From Candidatus Didemnitutus mandela (GTDB lineage Bacteria > Verrucomicrobiota > Verrucomicrobiia > Opitutales > Opitutaceae): DNA of 64,000 nt. Below the pieces are notes generated by a model. The model saw only the letters and a list, made by a program, of their open reading frames with translations. It made no database searches and was not told where the DNA came from. The stretch lies in assembly GCA_002591725.1 (NCBI GenBank), contig NJAL01000001.1, positions 1 to 64,000 of the forward strand. Reading direction: 5' to 3'. Made by a program: the position numbers and the translations under genes. Below, one piece after another: positions 20,939 to 32,900 of this stretch; position 1 is the stretch's first letter; every line of letters begins with the position of its first letter.

Positions 20939-23900
20939 ATGGCTACTCCAACTCCAAATCCTGTGAATCGCGATATTGCCATCATCGGTATGGCTGGACG
21001 CTTTCCAGATGCCGCTGATTGTGGCGAGCTTTGGAACAACCTCGCGGTGGGAAGGTCCAGCATCTGCGAGATTCCGCCAGAACGATGGGACTGGCGTTTG
21101 TATTGGGGGGATCTTGCGAAGGAGACTAACAAGACCAATTGTCGCTGGGGGGCATTTATCTCGGATGCTTACCGTTTTGATGCATCGTTTTTCGGCGTCA
21201 TGTCGCGCGAAGCCTTGCTTATGGATCCCCAACAGCGGCTTCTCCTCGAGCTCGCCTGGGCTTGTCTGGAGGATGCCGGTTACGCTCCGCTGCGGTTTAA
21301 TCGCTTTTTGACCGGCGTCTTTGTCGGCATCTGCAACTACGACTACAAAACTATCCTCGATCGCTCGACGCGGGATATCGAGGGTTACTTTCTTACCGGA
21401 ACAGCCAACGCGATCGTTCCGAACCGCGTTTCGCAATTTTTCGACTTTCACGGTCCCAGCCTTGCTGTTGACACAGCTTGTTCAAGTTCGCTCTTTGCGC
21501 TCGATCAGGCGGTGAAGGCCCTGCATGCCGGCGAATGCGAGGCGGCGCTCGCGGGCGGCGTCAACCTCCTCCTTACTCCGGAGCGGTTCGTGCCGCTCAG
21601 CCAACTCGGCATGCTCACGCACAGCGGCTTGTGCCGCTCCTTTGATGCCGATGCCGACGGCTATGTGCGCGGCGAGGGCGCCGGCTGGATTCTGATAAAA
21701 CCCCTCGACTGTGCGCTCCGTGATGGCGATTGCGTGCTCGGTCTTATCAAACGCAGTGAAACCAACCACGGTGGTCGCGTGCGCTCGATTACTTCTCCCA
21801 ATGTCTATGCGCAATCGCGCCTCGTGGCGCAGGCTTACACGGCCGCAGGAATTGCGCCTGAAACTATCGGCTACATCGAGGCGCATGGCACGGGCACGCC
21901 GCTTGGCGATCCAATCGAGATCAATGGCTTGAAGCGCGCGTTTACTCAGCTTTTTCGCCAAACGGGAACAGCGCTGCCGGAGACGCCCTTTTGCGGTATC
22001 GGCACCATCAAATCCAACATCGGCCACCTCGAAGGCGCCGCTGGCATTGCAGGCGTGATCAAGACGCTGCTTTGTTTCCGCCACCGGCAGTTGCCGCCGC
22101 TTGCTTCGTTTCAGCGGCTTAATCCCAAGATCGATTTTACCAGAAGTCCGTTCTACCTCCTCGACAGGATGCAGCCGTGGACAGCGCTGCTAGACGCGCA
22201 AGGGCGCGAGCTACCGCGCCGCGCGGGCATCAGTTCCTTTGGTTTTGGCGGATCAAACGCGCATCTGGTGCTTGAGGAATTTGTCGCTCCAGCGCGTGCT
22301 CTCCGGCGGATAGTCTCGCCAGTTCCGACGTTGCTTGTCTTGTCGGCTGCTGACGCAGGACGTCTGCAGGAAAGCGCTCGGCGGCTCCTTCGGTTTTTCG
22401 AGGAGAACGCGGCGCTCGATTTGGTGGACGTTGCGGTTACCTTACGGACGGGACGGCAACCGCTAGCCGAGCGCCTTGCTTTGGTGGTTCGTAATATTTC
22501 CGAGACAAAAGAACGCCTCGAGGCATTTCTTACCGGACGCCAAGCTCCTGGCATTTACTCTGGACGTGTTTCTGCAGCGAACCGAGCTAGCCCAAAACCA
22601 AACATCGCTGCCGATGACGCCAGTGAGGCACTGGCGGTCGCTTGGGTGGACGGCGCCGATCTCCCGAAAATCGCGTCGGATATATTATTAGACTCCAAGC
22701 GAGTCGTGTTGCCGACGTACCCATTTGCAGGTGAAATTTTCGATGTCGCTCGCCCGTGTGCGCCCCCTCCCACCCCGACAGCCGAAGTGCTATCTACGGA
22801 GAGAAAAACGAAGCTTATCTCGCTGCCATTAGCTACTCCGCGCACCTCATCTCCGGCGGGTGGCCCGCTTGAACGACGCGCATTGCCGTCGCTTGCCAGT
22901 TTCGCACACTCAGAAGCTGCCACTTCCCTCGGCCAGAAAAAAATCGCGCTGCAGCAGCATGCCAACGGCATCGTCGAGCTCACGCTTTCCCCAAAATTCG
23001 GCTCATCCCTTTGGGATGAATTTCGCTTACAATTGCGGCGTGCGGCCAGCCTTGCGGGGGCCCGGGTGATTCTGTTGCGCGGTTTAGATGAAACGACAGC
23101 TGTCGAATCGGTGGCTTGGAAAGATGAGGTCGATCAACTCGCGTTACCGGTGGTGGCTGCTTTGCCGCCATCGCTTGATCGATCGATCGCTGTTGCATGC
23201 GATCTTCCGGTGCGCACGGAGCTGGTGGCTTTCGAAGTCGCTCGTTTGATCGCGAGTCATCCGCCAGGTGCAGTCGCGTTGTTGAAACGGCATTTGTGCG
23301 GCCTCGCTTCCGATGCGGATGCGCTCGCCTCGGGTGCTCGTTTTGATCCATTGGTTGATTTTCCCGGTCTGCCGCGCTCTTCCGGAAAATTTGTGAAGGT
23401 GGAAACCATGTCAGACGATGTAGCGCTTGTGACGGTGGCAGACGTTGAGGGGAAAAATGCGCTTTCTGCCGCGATCGCTTGCGAGTTGACCGAGGCTTTT
23501 TCCTACATCCGTGCCAGTTATCATTACAAGGCTGTGGTGCTTGCCGGCACGGATCGCTATTTTTCGAGCGGTGGAGCAAAAGAAGATTTGCTGGCAATTC
23601 AGCAAGGTCGGTTGCGTTTTACGGATTCGCTGGCTTTCACGCTCGGTTTGGCGTGCAAAATTCCGGTTGTGGCGGCGATGCAGGGCCACGCGATGGGCGT
23701 CGGCTGGTCGCTTGGCATGTTGTGTGATGAGGTTATCCTAAACGATGCGGGCGTGTATTGTTGCCCGTACTTGCGCTACGGTTTTACGCCGGGTGCGGGG
23801 TCGACGCTCATCTTTCCCGAGCGCTTTGGCCGGGAGTTGGGATTGGAAATTCTTTACACCGCGAACGAGTATCGCGGGCGTGAGCTCAAGGCTCGCGGAG

Positions 23901-26900
23901 TTTCCGCATCAGTCGTGCCAGCCGATGAGGTATTGGTGCTCGCTCTTGCGCGGGCCCGGACAATAGCAGGCTCGGCTTCGCGTGATGATCTGATTAAGGG
24001 AAAAGCCGGGCGGACGCGCAGCTTGCGCTTGCGACTCATGGCCGTTTGCCAGCGTGAGGTGGAGCTGCATGAAAAGAGTTTCGTGGGCAACGTTGAGGTC
24101 GTGCAGCGCATCGAAGACAACTACATCGCATCGATGAAACCCTCGGTCGAAACGCCCCTTACCGCGACGCCGGTGCTCGAGACCGCCCAAATCGAAGCGG
24201 TAACTACCAAGCTTCGCGAATTGCTTGCAACGGAATTGCAAGTCGACCCCGTTTCTCTTGATGTGGACACGCCTTTTCTCGAACAGGGGCTCGATTCGAT
24301 TACCGGTGTTACACTGGTGCGTAACATTAATCGACATTTCAAGCTTTCTGTCGCGGCAACGCAGATCTATAGTTATCCCACGCTGCAAAAATTTGCCGAA
24401 CTCGTGAGCAAAGAGGTTGTTCGTGCAGGTGGGAACGTTGCGGTGCTGGACGCTCCCGGCCTGTTCCCGGTCCCATGTGTGCCTGCGCCAAAGATATTGG
24501 GGCAAACGACGGTCGTGCCGATGGCTGCTCCCCCTGCACCCTCTTTTGTTCACATGTCGGTTCCGTCCGTCCGCCAGCCGGTGGCGGCGATTGCCGTGAT
24601 TGGTATGGCGGGACGTTTCCCGAAAGCAGCTTCATTGCGCGAGTTTTGGGAAAATATAGCGGCGGGGCGCGATTGCATTTCCGAAGTTCCTGTTTCGCGT
24701 TGGTCGCTCGCTGAATTTTTTGAGCCTGGGAAACGGACGTTGGGAAAAAGTAATTCCAAGTGGCTAGGGGGGGTGCCGGGCGTGGATGAGTTCGATCCGT
24801 CTTTCTTTAACTTATCGCCCCTTGAGGCGGAGCAAATGGACCCGCAGCAGCGGCTTTTTCTCCAAGCTTGTTGGCACTGTGTGGAAGATGCGGGGCTGGC
24901 ACCGTCGAGTCTGTCTGGTCGGAAATGTGGCATTTTTGTCGGTTGTGCGCCGAGCGACTACACCCATTGGGCGGATAGCGCGGGCCTGACTGCTCAAAAG
25001 TTTCTGGGTAGTGCTAGTGCGATCTTGTCGGCGCGGCTTGCTTACCTGCTGAATCTGCGTGGACCCTGCGTTGCGATCGATACGGCTTGCTCGGCGTCGC
25101 TTGTTGCACTTGCGAATGCTTGCGATCAGTTGCAAAGCAGCGCTTGTGAACTCGCACTAGCTGGTGGGGTGAATGTGCTTGCCGGCCCGGCCATGCACAT
25201 AATGACCAGTCAGGCGGGAATGCTATCAACGCACGGTCGTTGTTGTACTTTCGACGAGCAGGCCGATGGTTTTGTCCCCGGCGAAGGGGTCGGCGTGGTG
25301 CTTTTAAAACCGCTCGCAGCAGCGGAGCGCGATGGAGACGATATTTACGGTGTTATTCGCGGCTGGGGCGTGAATCAGGATGGTCGCACCAATGGCATTA
25401 CCGCGCCAAACGGCGAAGCACAGACGGAACTTGAGGTGGGTGTTTATGAGAAATACGGCATCGATCCGGAAGATATTGGTTTGATCGAGACACACGGCAC
25501 CGCTACGCGGCTCGGCGACCCGGTTGAAGTGGATGCGTTGAAGGCGGCCTTTTCGCGCTTCACAAAGAAAACAAACTATTGCGCGCTTGGTTCGGTAAAA
25601 AGCAATGTTGGTCATCTGCTTACGGCGGCCGGAATTGCTGGCATAATCAAACTATTGCTTGCATTTCAAAAACGCCGGCTTCCCCCGACGGCGAATTTCT
25701 CCAAGCTCAACTCTCATATTTCGCTCGAACATTCGCCGTTTTTCGTGTCGACGGAATGCCGCGATTGGAAGGTGCCGACAGGGGGCTTGCGGCTGGCAGC
25801 CGTCAGCTCGTTTGGTTTTAGCGGCACGAATGTGCACGCGGTGTTAGCTGATTATGTTCGCCCGGGGTTTGGGGGACGGTTGGCGGCCGAGCTTTTGCTG
25901 TTTGTGCTCTCGGCCAAGCAGTTGGTTCGTTTGCAGGAGGCGGCTCGCCAGCTTTACGATTATCTTTCCTATGAAGCCGCCGGCACGGCTTTGCGGGACG
26001 TGGCTTTTACGTTGCAGGTTGGCCGCGATGCGATGCCGAGCCGGCTTGCTTTTGTCGCTAGCGATCGCGACGAGGCTCTGGGCAAGCTCGGTGCTTATCT
26101 GCAAGGCGAGGTGGCGAGTGGATGTGAAGTGGGAACGGTTTTGCCGGGTATGAAAGAAACCGAGCTCAACAGGCAGCTCGATTTCAACCAGCTCGCGGCC
26201 AATTGGGTGCGCGGTGGGCGAGTTAATTGGGGTAGTCTTTACGGAGAAACGGCGCCGCGGCGCGTGCATGGAGTGCCGGGCTATGCTTTTTCCCGGGAGC
26301 GCTATTGGGTGGCAACTGGCCACGCTCCGCATGCGCCACGACAGGAAGTCGGTGAACTGTTTCCGGTTCTGACAAGTGAGGGGACCAATTTGGCTGATCC
26401 GGTCTTTGCTGTCTCGCTTACGGGTCAGGAATTTTTTCTCGCCGACCATCGGGTAGGCGGCACTCCGGTGTTGCCGGCAGTCGCGCATCTTGAATTGGCC
26501 CATGCAGCTGTGCGACAGGTACTGTCTGAAAGAAAGCTAACCGGTCTTCGTTTGGAGCGAGTGGTTTGGCCGCGTGTGTTGAAGGTGGATCATCCACAGG
26601 TTGTTTCGATTCGGTTGCGAGCGGAGGGATCGGAGCGCACCGGCTATGAGATTTTTTCGTTAGTGGGCGGTCTTGTTTACAGTCAAGGCACAGCATTGGT
26701 TTTGCCGCCTTCGGCAACACCCCGGCTTGATTTGGATGCGCTCAAGGCAACCGTAAACCAAGCGATAATCGCGGGCGAAACTTGTTATGCAGCATTTCGA
26801 AGGATGGGACTTGATTACGGTCCTGCTCATCGCGGGCTGCGATCGTTAGCGCTTGGCGGCGACCAGGTACTTGCAAATGTCGCCCTGCCGGAGTCGTTGG

Positions 26901-29900
26901 TATCGAATATTGAAAAATTTAAGCTACACCCTGCGTTGCTCGACGCGGCTTTGCAGGCAGGTATTGGCTTGGTTGCGGACCCACAAAAGCTATCCGCTGG
27001 TCTTGGCGGTGCCGCCCCGGTTCCGTTTGCGCTTGAATCATTGGAAATTTTCAGCGCTTGTTCGGCCAATCTTTGGGTCTGGGTGCGTCGCTCGATCTTG
27101 CTCGCCCCATCTGACGGACTCGCGATCGATGTCGACGTGTGCGGCGAGGACGGATCCGTTTGTATTCGGTTTACAGGCCTCATGCTCCGTGTCTGGGAGG
27201 AGAAACCGGCGGTGAAACGTGGAGAAACGTTATTGCTGCGACCAACGTGGCGTGATGCTGCTGTTGTGAAAACGACGATGGCCGAAGAGGCGAGTGAACG
27301 GGTGGTCGTTCTTGATGGATTACCCTCGGTATCGCCATATGTCCTCGCGCGACAGTTGGACGGAGCGCGATGCGTACGCCTCGATACGGATGGAGAGAAC
27401 TACACCGCGCAAGCGGAGCAGCTTTTCGGGATACTGAAGGAAATATGTGGTCGCCGGCCAACTGGCGGGGTACTAGTGCAGCTTGTGGTTGAAGGTGGCG
27501 AGGCTAGTTCGCGCGGCTGTGGGCTTGCGGCTTTGCTAAAAACGGCCAGTCTGGAATGGTTGAGCTTCCGCGCCCAGTGGATTGGACTTCCGGCCAGTCC
27601 CCTGGAGTTGTTGGTGGCAAAGCTTGAAGAAAATCGATGCTGCTCTGGTGTTAATGTGGTTCGTTACCGCGATGGCCGTCGACAAATTGCCGCTTGGGAG
27701 GAAATGTCCGTTGACCGATCAGCTCCAATTTCTCCTTGGCGGTCCGATGGTATCTATTTGATCACAGGCGGCGCGGGCGGCTTGGGACGTTTGCTGGTAG
27801 AGGAGATTTTTTCGCACGCTCCCGGGGCGCAAATCGTGCTTATTGGTCGCGCAGAGCCTGGGACGGTCGAGGAGAATTTGCAGAAACTTCGGGCACGTGG
27901 TGTCCAGGTTGTCTATTATCAAGGTGACATTACACAGGCTAGCAACATGGGCAGCCTCGTGCGCAAGGTGCAGCGGGAGTTTGGTCCCTTGCGTGGCGTC
28001 GTCCATGCGGCCGGAGTTAAACACGATGCGCTTATTGTCAAAAAATCGCTGAACGATTTTCGCGCGGTGCTTGCTGCGAAGGTGGCGGGTACGCTTGTCC
28101 TGGACGAGGCGACCCGGGAGTCGCCGCTCGACTTCTTTGTGTTATTCTCGTCGATCGCGGCGGCTGCCGGCAATTCCGGACAGGCTGATTATGCAGTGGC
28201 GAACAGTTTTCTCGACGAGTTTTCTGCCCGCCGGACCGCTCTGGCCATTAGCGGACAACGCTCGGGGGCGACTTGTTCACTTGACTGGCCACTGTGGGCT
28301 GAAGGCGGCATGGAAGTCGATGATGCGACCAAGAAGCTGGTGTTAAATCAAACCGGCTTGGCTGCTTTGCCGACGCGCGAAGGCTGGGATGCGTTTTACC
28401 GCAGTCTCGCTGTTTCCGAAGCGCAGATCGTGGTGTTGCACGGTAATGGGAAGCTGCTGCGTCAGAAATGGAACCTTTCTGTAGAAAAGAAGCCGATGGT
28501 GCTTCCGGTGTCGTCGGTGTCAGCGCCGATTGTGGCTGATGCCCAACTTGACGCGAGCGAGCTGACGGCGGCGATCCAGTGTTCGTTGCTGCAACACGCG
28601 GCTGCGCTGCTAAAGTTCAGTGCCGACGTACTTGACCCCGATGTGGAGCTTTCCGAGTTCGGCTTCGATTCGATCACACTCACCGATTTTGCGAATCGCT
28701 TGAACGCGTTGTACCAAATCGAGCTGACGCCGGCGGTGTTCTTTGAGTTTTCTACGATCCGGCGCTTTGCCGATTATCTGGCGAAGCACTACGCGAAGCC
28801 GCTGGCCGCTGCTCTCGGTGTGACATCACCGACATCACCGACATCACCGACATCACCGACATCACCGACATCACCGACATCACCAAAACCTGTTTTAGGC
28901 GTAACCTCGGCGCCGGCATCGACGGGAAAAGAGGGAATTGCGATCATTGGGCTTAGTTGCAGTTTCCCCCAGGCGGCGGATGCGGATGCGTTTTGGAGAA
29001 ATCTTGTCGAAAATCGCGATTGTATCAGCGAAGTGCCGTTGGATCGGTGGGATTGGCGGGCCATTTATGGTGATCCTGACCGCGAGCCGAACAAAACAAA
29101 TATCAAATGGGGCGGATTCATGGACGGCGTGGGCGATTTTGATCTACGTTTTTTTGGCATTTCTCCGCGTGAGGCGGAGCTGATGGATCCGCACCAACGC
29201 TTGCTCTTGCTCCATGCTTGGCGAGCGGTGGAAGATGCTGGTTATTCATCTGAGAGTCTTGCTGGAAGCACTACGGGGGTATTTGTCGGTACCAGCAGCA
29301 GTGGCTATGATCATCTGATTGCCAAGGCGGGCGTTCCTATCGAGGGATTTTCTTCCACAGGAATGGTACCGTCGGTCGGGCCCAACCGCTTGAGCTATTT
29401 GATGAACTGGCGGGGCCCGAGCGAGCCGATCGAGACGGCTTGTTCATCCTCGTTGGTGGCGATTCATCGCGGTGTGCAGGCGTTGCGCTCGGGAGAATGC
29501 AACTTGGCGCTGGTAGGTGGCGTCAACGTGCTCGTGGTTTCCGATTTCCATGTGAGCTTCAACAAGGCGGGCATGCTTTGTGAGGATGGACGTTGCAAAA
29601 CTTTTGCGAAAGGCGCCAATGGTTATGTCCGTGGCGAGGGCGTGGGGCTGCTGCTTCTTAAACGCCTTAGTGTCGCCGAGTCCGATGGCGATCATATTTA
29701 TGGCGTGATTCGCGGCACCGCCGAAAACCATGGCGGACGCACGAATTCGCTCACCGCACCCGATCCCGCAGCGCAGGCGGAGGTGATTGCGCGTGCTTTT
29801 ACCCAGGCTGGTTTCGATCCGTGCACAATTGGCTACATCGAAGCACATGGGACCGGAACGGAGTTGGGCGACCCGGTGGAGATCAACGGCCTAAAAAAAG

Positions 29901-32900
29901 CTTATGCAGGATTACAAAAACAGCCTGGTAGTGTGGTCGAATCACATTGCGGACTTGGCTCAGTAAAAACCAACATCGGCCATCTCGAACTTGCTGCCGG
30001 CGTAGCTGGGGTAATCAAAGTGCTGTTGCAGATGAAATATCGCACGCTTGTCCGCAGCCTGCACTGCACAGAGCTGAATCCCTACATCAAACTTGAGGGC
30101 AGTCCGTTTCGCATCATTCAAGAGAACCAACCGTGGGAGTCGCTTTCTGATGCTGCGGGGCCACAACTTCCCCGTCGCGCTGGAGTCAGCTCCTTCGGCT
30201 TCGGTGGAGTAAATGCGCATGTCGCCATCGAGGAATACCTCGCGCCAGCACGAACACTGGATCTGCTTCCGGCCTTACCGCACCCAATTTTCGTCCTCTC
30301 TGCGAAAACCGATAAACGGTTGCGGATTTCTGCTCAAAATCTCCTGAGTTTCTTGGAAGCCCGCCTCGATCGGACGAACGGTACGGGAATTAACCTTGGT
30401 GATGTTTCTTATACTTTACAGGTCGGACGGGAGCCAATGAGCGAGCGGTTGGCGGTAGTTGCTGACACTGCAGACGACTTATTGAGCAAGCTACAGACTT
30501 TTGTCGCCGGCGAATCGGCGGGGAAAGGTGTTTTCCGCGGACAGGCGGCGCGCTTCAAGGAAGTGATGGGAGAATTTTTATCGGATGCGGAGTTGCAGGA
30601 AGTTGTGGGAAAATGGATCGAGCGAAAGAGGTGGTCACAGCTTGCGTCGCTTTGGGTGAAGGGGCTTGCGATTGACTGGCGCAAGCTACACAGCGAAGGG
30701 CAGCTACGGAGACTCAGTTTACCGACCTATCCATTCGACTTGAAACGCTGTTGGGTTCCCGAAGAGGCGAAGTCCGTTGCTACTCGACCGGAGAATACGT
30801 CGTCGGTTGCCCGGACTCAATCGAGCGAAAGTACTGTGGTGATTGCGGGCGCTGGGCTTTTTGGTATTTGTCTCGGTTACCATCTCAAGCGAGCGGGGAT
30901 TGACTTCGTGATGCTCGAGCGCGAAAAGGGAATTGGCGGTGTATGGTATAAGAATAGGTGGCCGGGGTGCGGTTGCGACATACCGATGATCGCCTATGCC
31001 TATTCGTTTTTACACTATCAGGGGCCGGTTTGGGCCAAACAGCCGGAAATCCTGCGTTACCTCGAAAAATGCGTCGACCAGTTTGGTTTGCGCGAACACC
31101 TGCGGTTGAACACGGAGGTTACTTCGGCGGCTTTCGACGAAGCGGCCGGGGCGTGGACGATTTGCACAAAAACAGAAGAAACCATCAAGTCGCAATACTT
31201 CTGTAGTGCGATGGGCTCCCTTGGGCTTTATCCGAAAATTCCAGAGATTCCCGGGCTGACATCTTTCCGTGGAGAGGTGGCACACGCATTGGAGTTTACA
31301 GCGCGAAAAATTGATGTGCGTGGCCGGCGGGTAGCGATTATCGGCAACGGCGCGACACAACTCCAGATGGTGGAGGCCTTGCAGCCAATCGTGGGCCACC
31401 TCGCGGTTTACGGCCGGTCGGCAAAATTTGTTTATCCCCGCGCCAAGTATAATCCGGAAACCGAACGCGCGCTCAGCGCCGACGAAAAATTATGGCGACG
31501 GGCGCGCGAGGAATATCTACGACATGCTGACCGATTTTTCGAGGCGCTGCACGATCCCGTGCGGCTGAACCCGTTTAAAGCAGGAAACGAGGTTAAAACG
31601 TTTTTTAATCGTATCTACAACGAGACGCACGAGGAGTATTATGCTTGGTGCCGGGAGCACGGACTTGTTCCAGGCTACAATCCGGGCTGCAACCGGCCAC
31701 TGATCTCGGACACATATCATCGCGTGATTCGGGCACCAAACGTAGAGGTGATCCAATCGGCCGACCTCGCGATTACCGAAGCGGGCATCACTTCGGCTGC
31801 GGGTGGGCGCCAATATGATGTGATTTTTTTCTGCACAGGTTACGATCTGAACAATTTCCGTCCAAAAATACCAATCCTTGGCCGGGGCGGACGCTCGTTG
31901 CTTGATCACTATGGCACGGGTTATCCGCGGGCGTTTCTGACCTATGTGCACGATTTTCCGAATCTGATGCTTGGGCCGGGGCCGAACACCGGAACGAGCT
32001 CGACATCGATTACAGCGATTTACGAATACATTTGTGATCAACTCGTCCATCAGATCGAACACTGCCGGAAGCTGCATGCGTCATCCTACAACGTTCGCAA
32101 CGGGAAGGTCAGCGAGTTTGTCGACTACGTGATGCGTCAGAATACAAAAGGTCCCTTCAATAGCGGTTGTTCGTCGTTTTATCGGGATACGAACGATGTT
32201 AATGTGGCGATCTTCCCAGGAAAATTTGCGGAGCTAAAACAACTCTACCACTTCGATCCTGCTTATTTCGATTATGCGGCCGAGACCCCTTTCACGGCAC
32301 GTCTCTGGCTGACGCGAGAAGCGGCCGTCGGTCCGGCGCCCACCATGAAGGAGTCGACGCCGTGTTCCGTGATCGCTCCGGTTGCTACCCATGGGAGTGC
32401 TCAGGTGAAGACTACTTCTTCGTTGTTCGTTTATTTGAAGTTGATTGCTGCGGAAGTGCTACGGATTCCGTTCGACGAAATCGACGATCGAGTCGATTTT
32501 CAGGAGTACGGCGTCGATTCGATCATGATGATGAACATCGCGCGGCGTCTGAATGAGCGTTTCCCTGAGCTTACGGCGGATGTTTTGCTGCGCTTCTCCA
32601 ATCTCGGCGGGCTTGCCGAATATTTGCAGTCGACCGCTCCGGAAGCGGCAAAGCTGGCTGCTGCCACAACGACTTCCTCACCCGCGGCGAGCGTTCCTCT
32701 TTCCATGCCTGCGCCTTCCATGCCGTCGGAATCGGTGGTGCCTGTCGTTTGCAGACGAAATCCTGGAATGGGCCCGAAAGATATCGCGGTGATCGGAGTT
32801 AGTGGGCGTTTCCCCCAAGCTCCCACTGTGGACGATTTTTGGCGGATGCTGTGCGCCGGCCGTGAGGGCATTGAATTTTACTCACAGGAGACGCTACGGG

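Noticed and set aside
28823..28885. Tandem repeat as CRISPR or regulatory repeat
   Set aside because: It is a contiguous 9-bp coding microsatellite in frame, without spacers.
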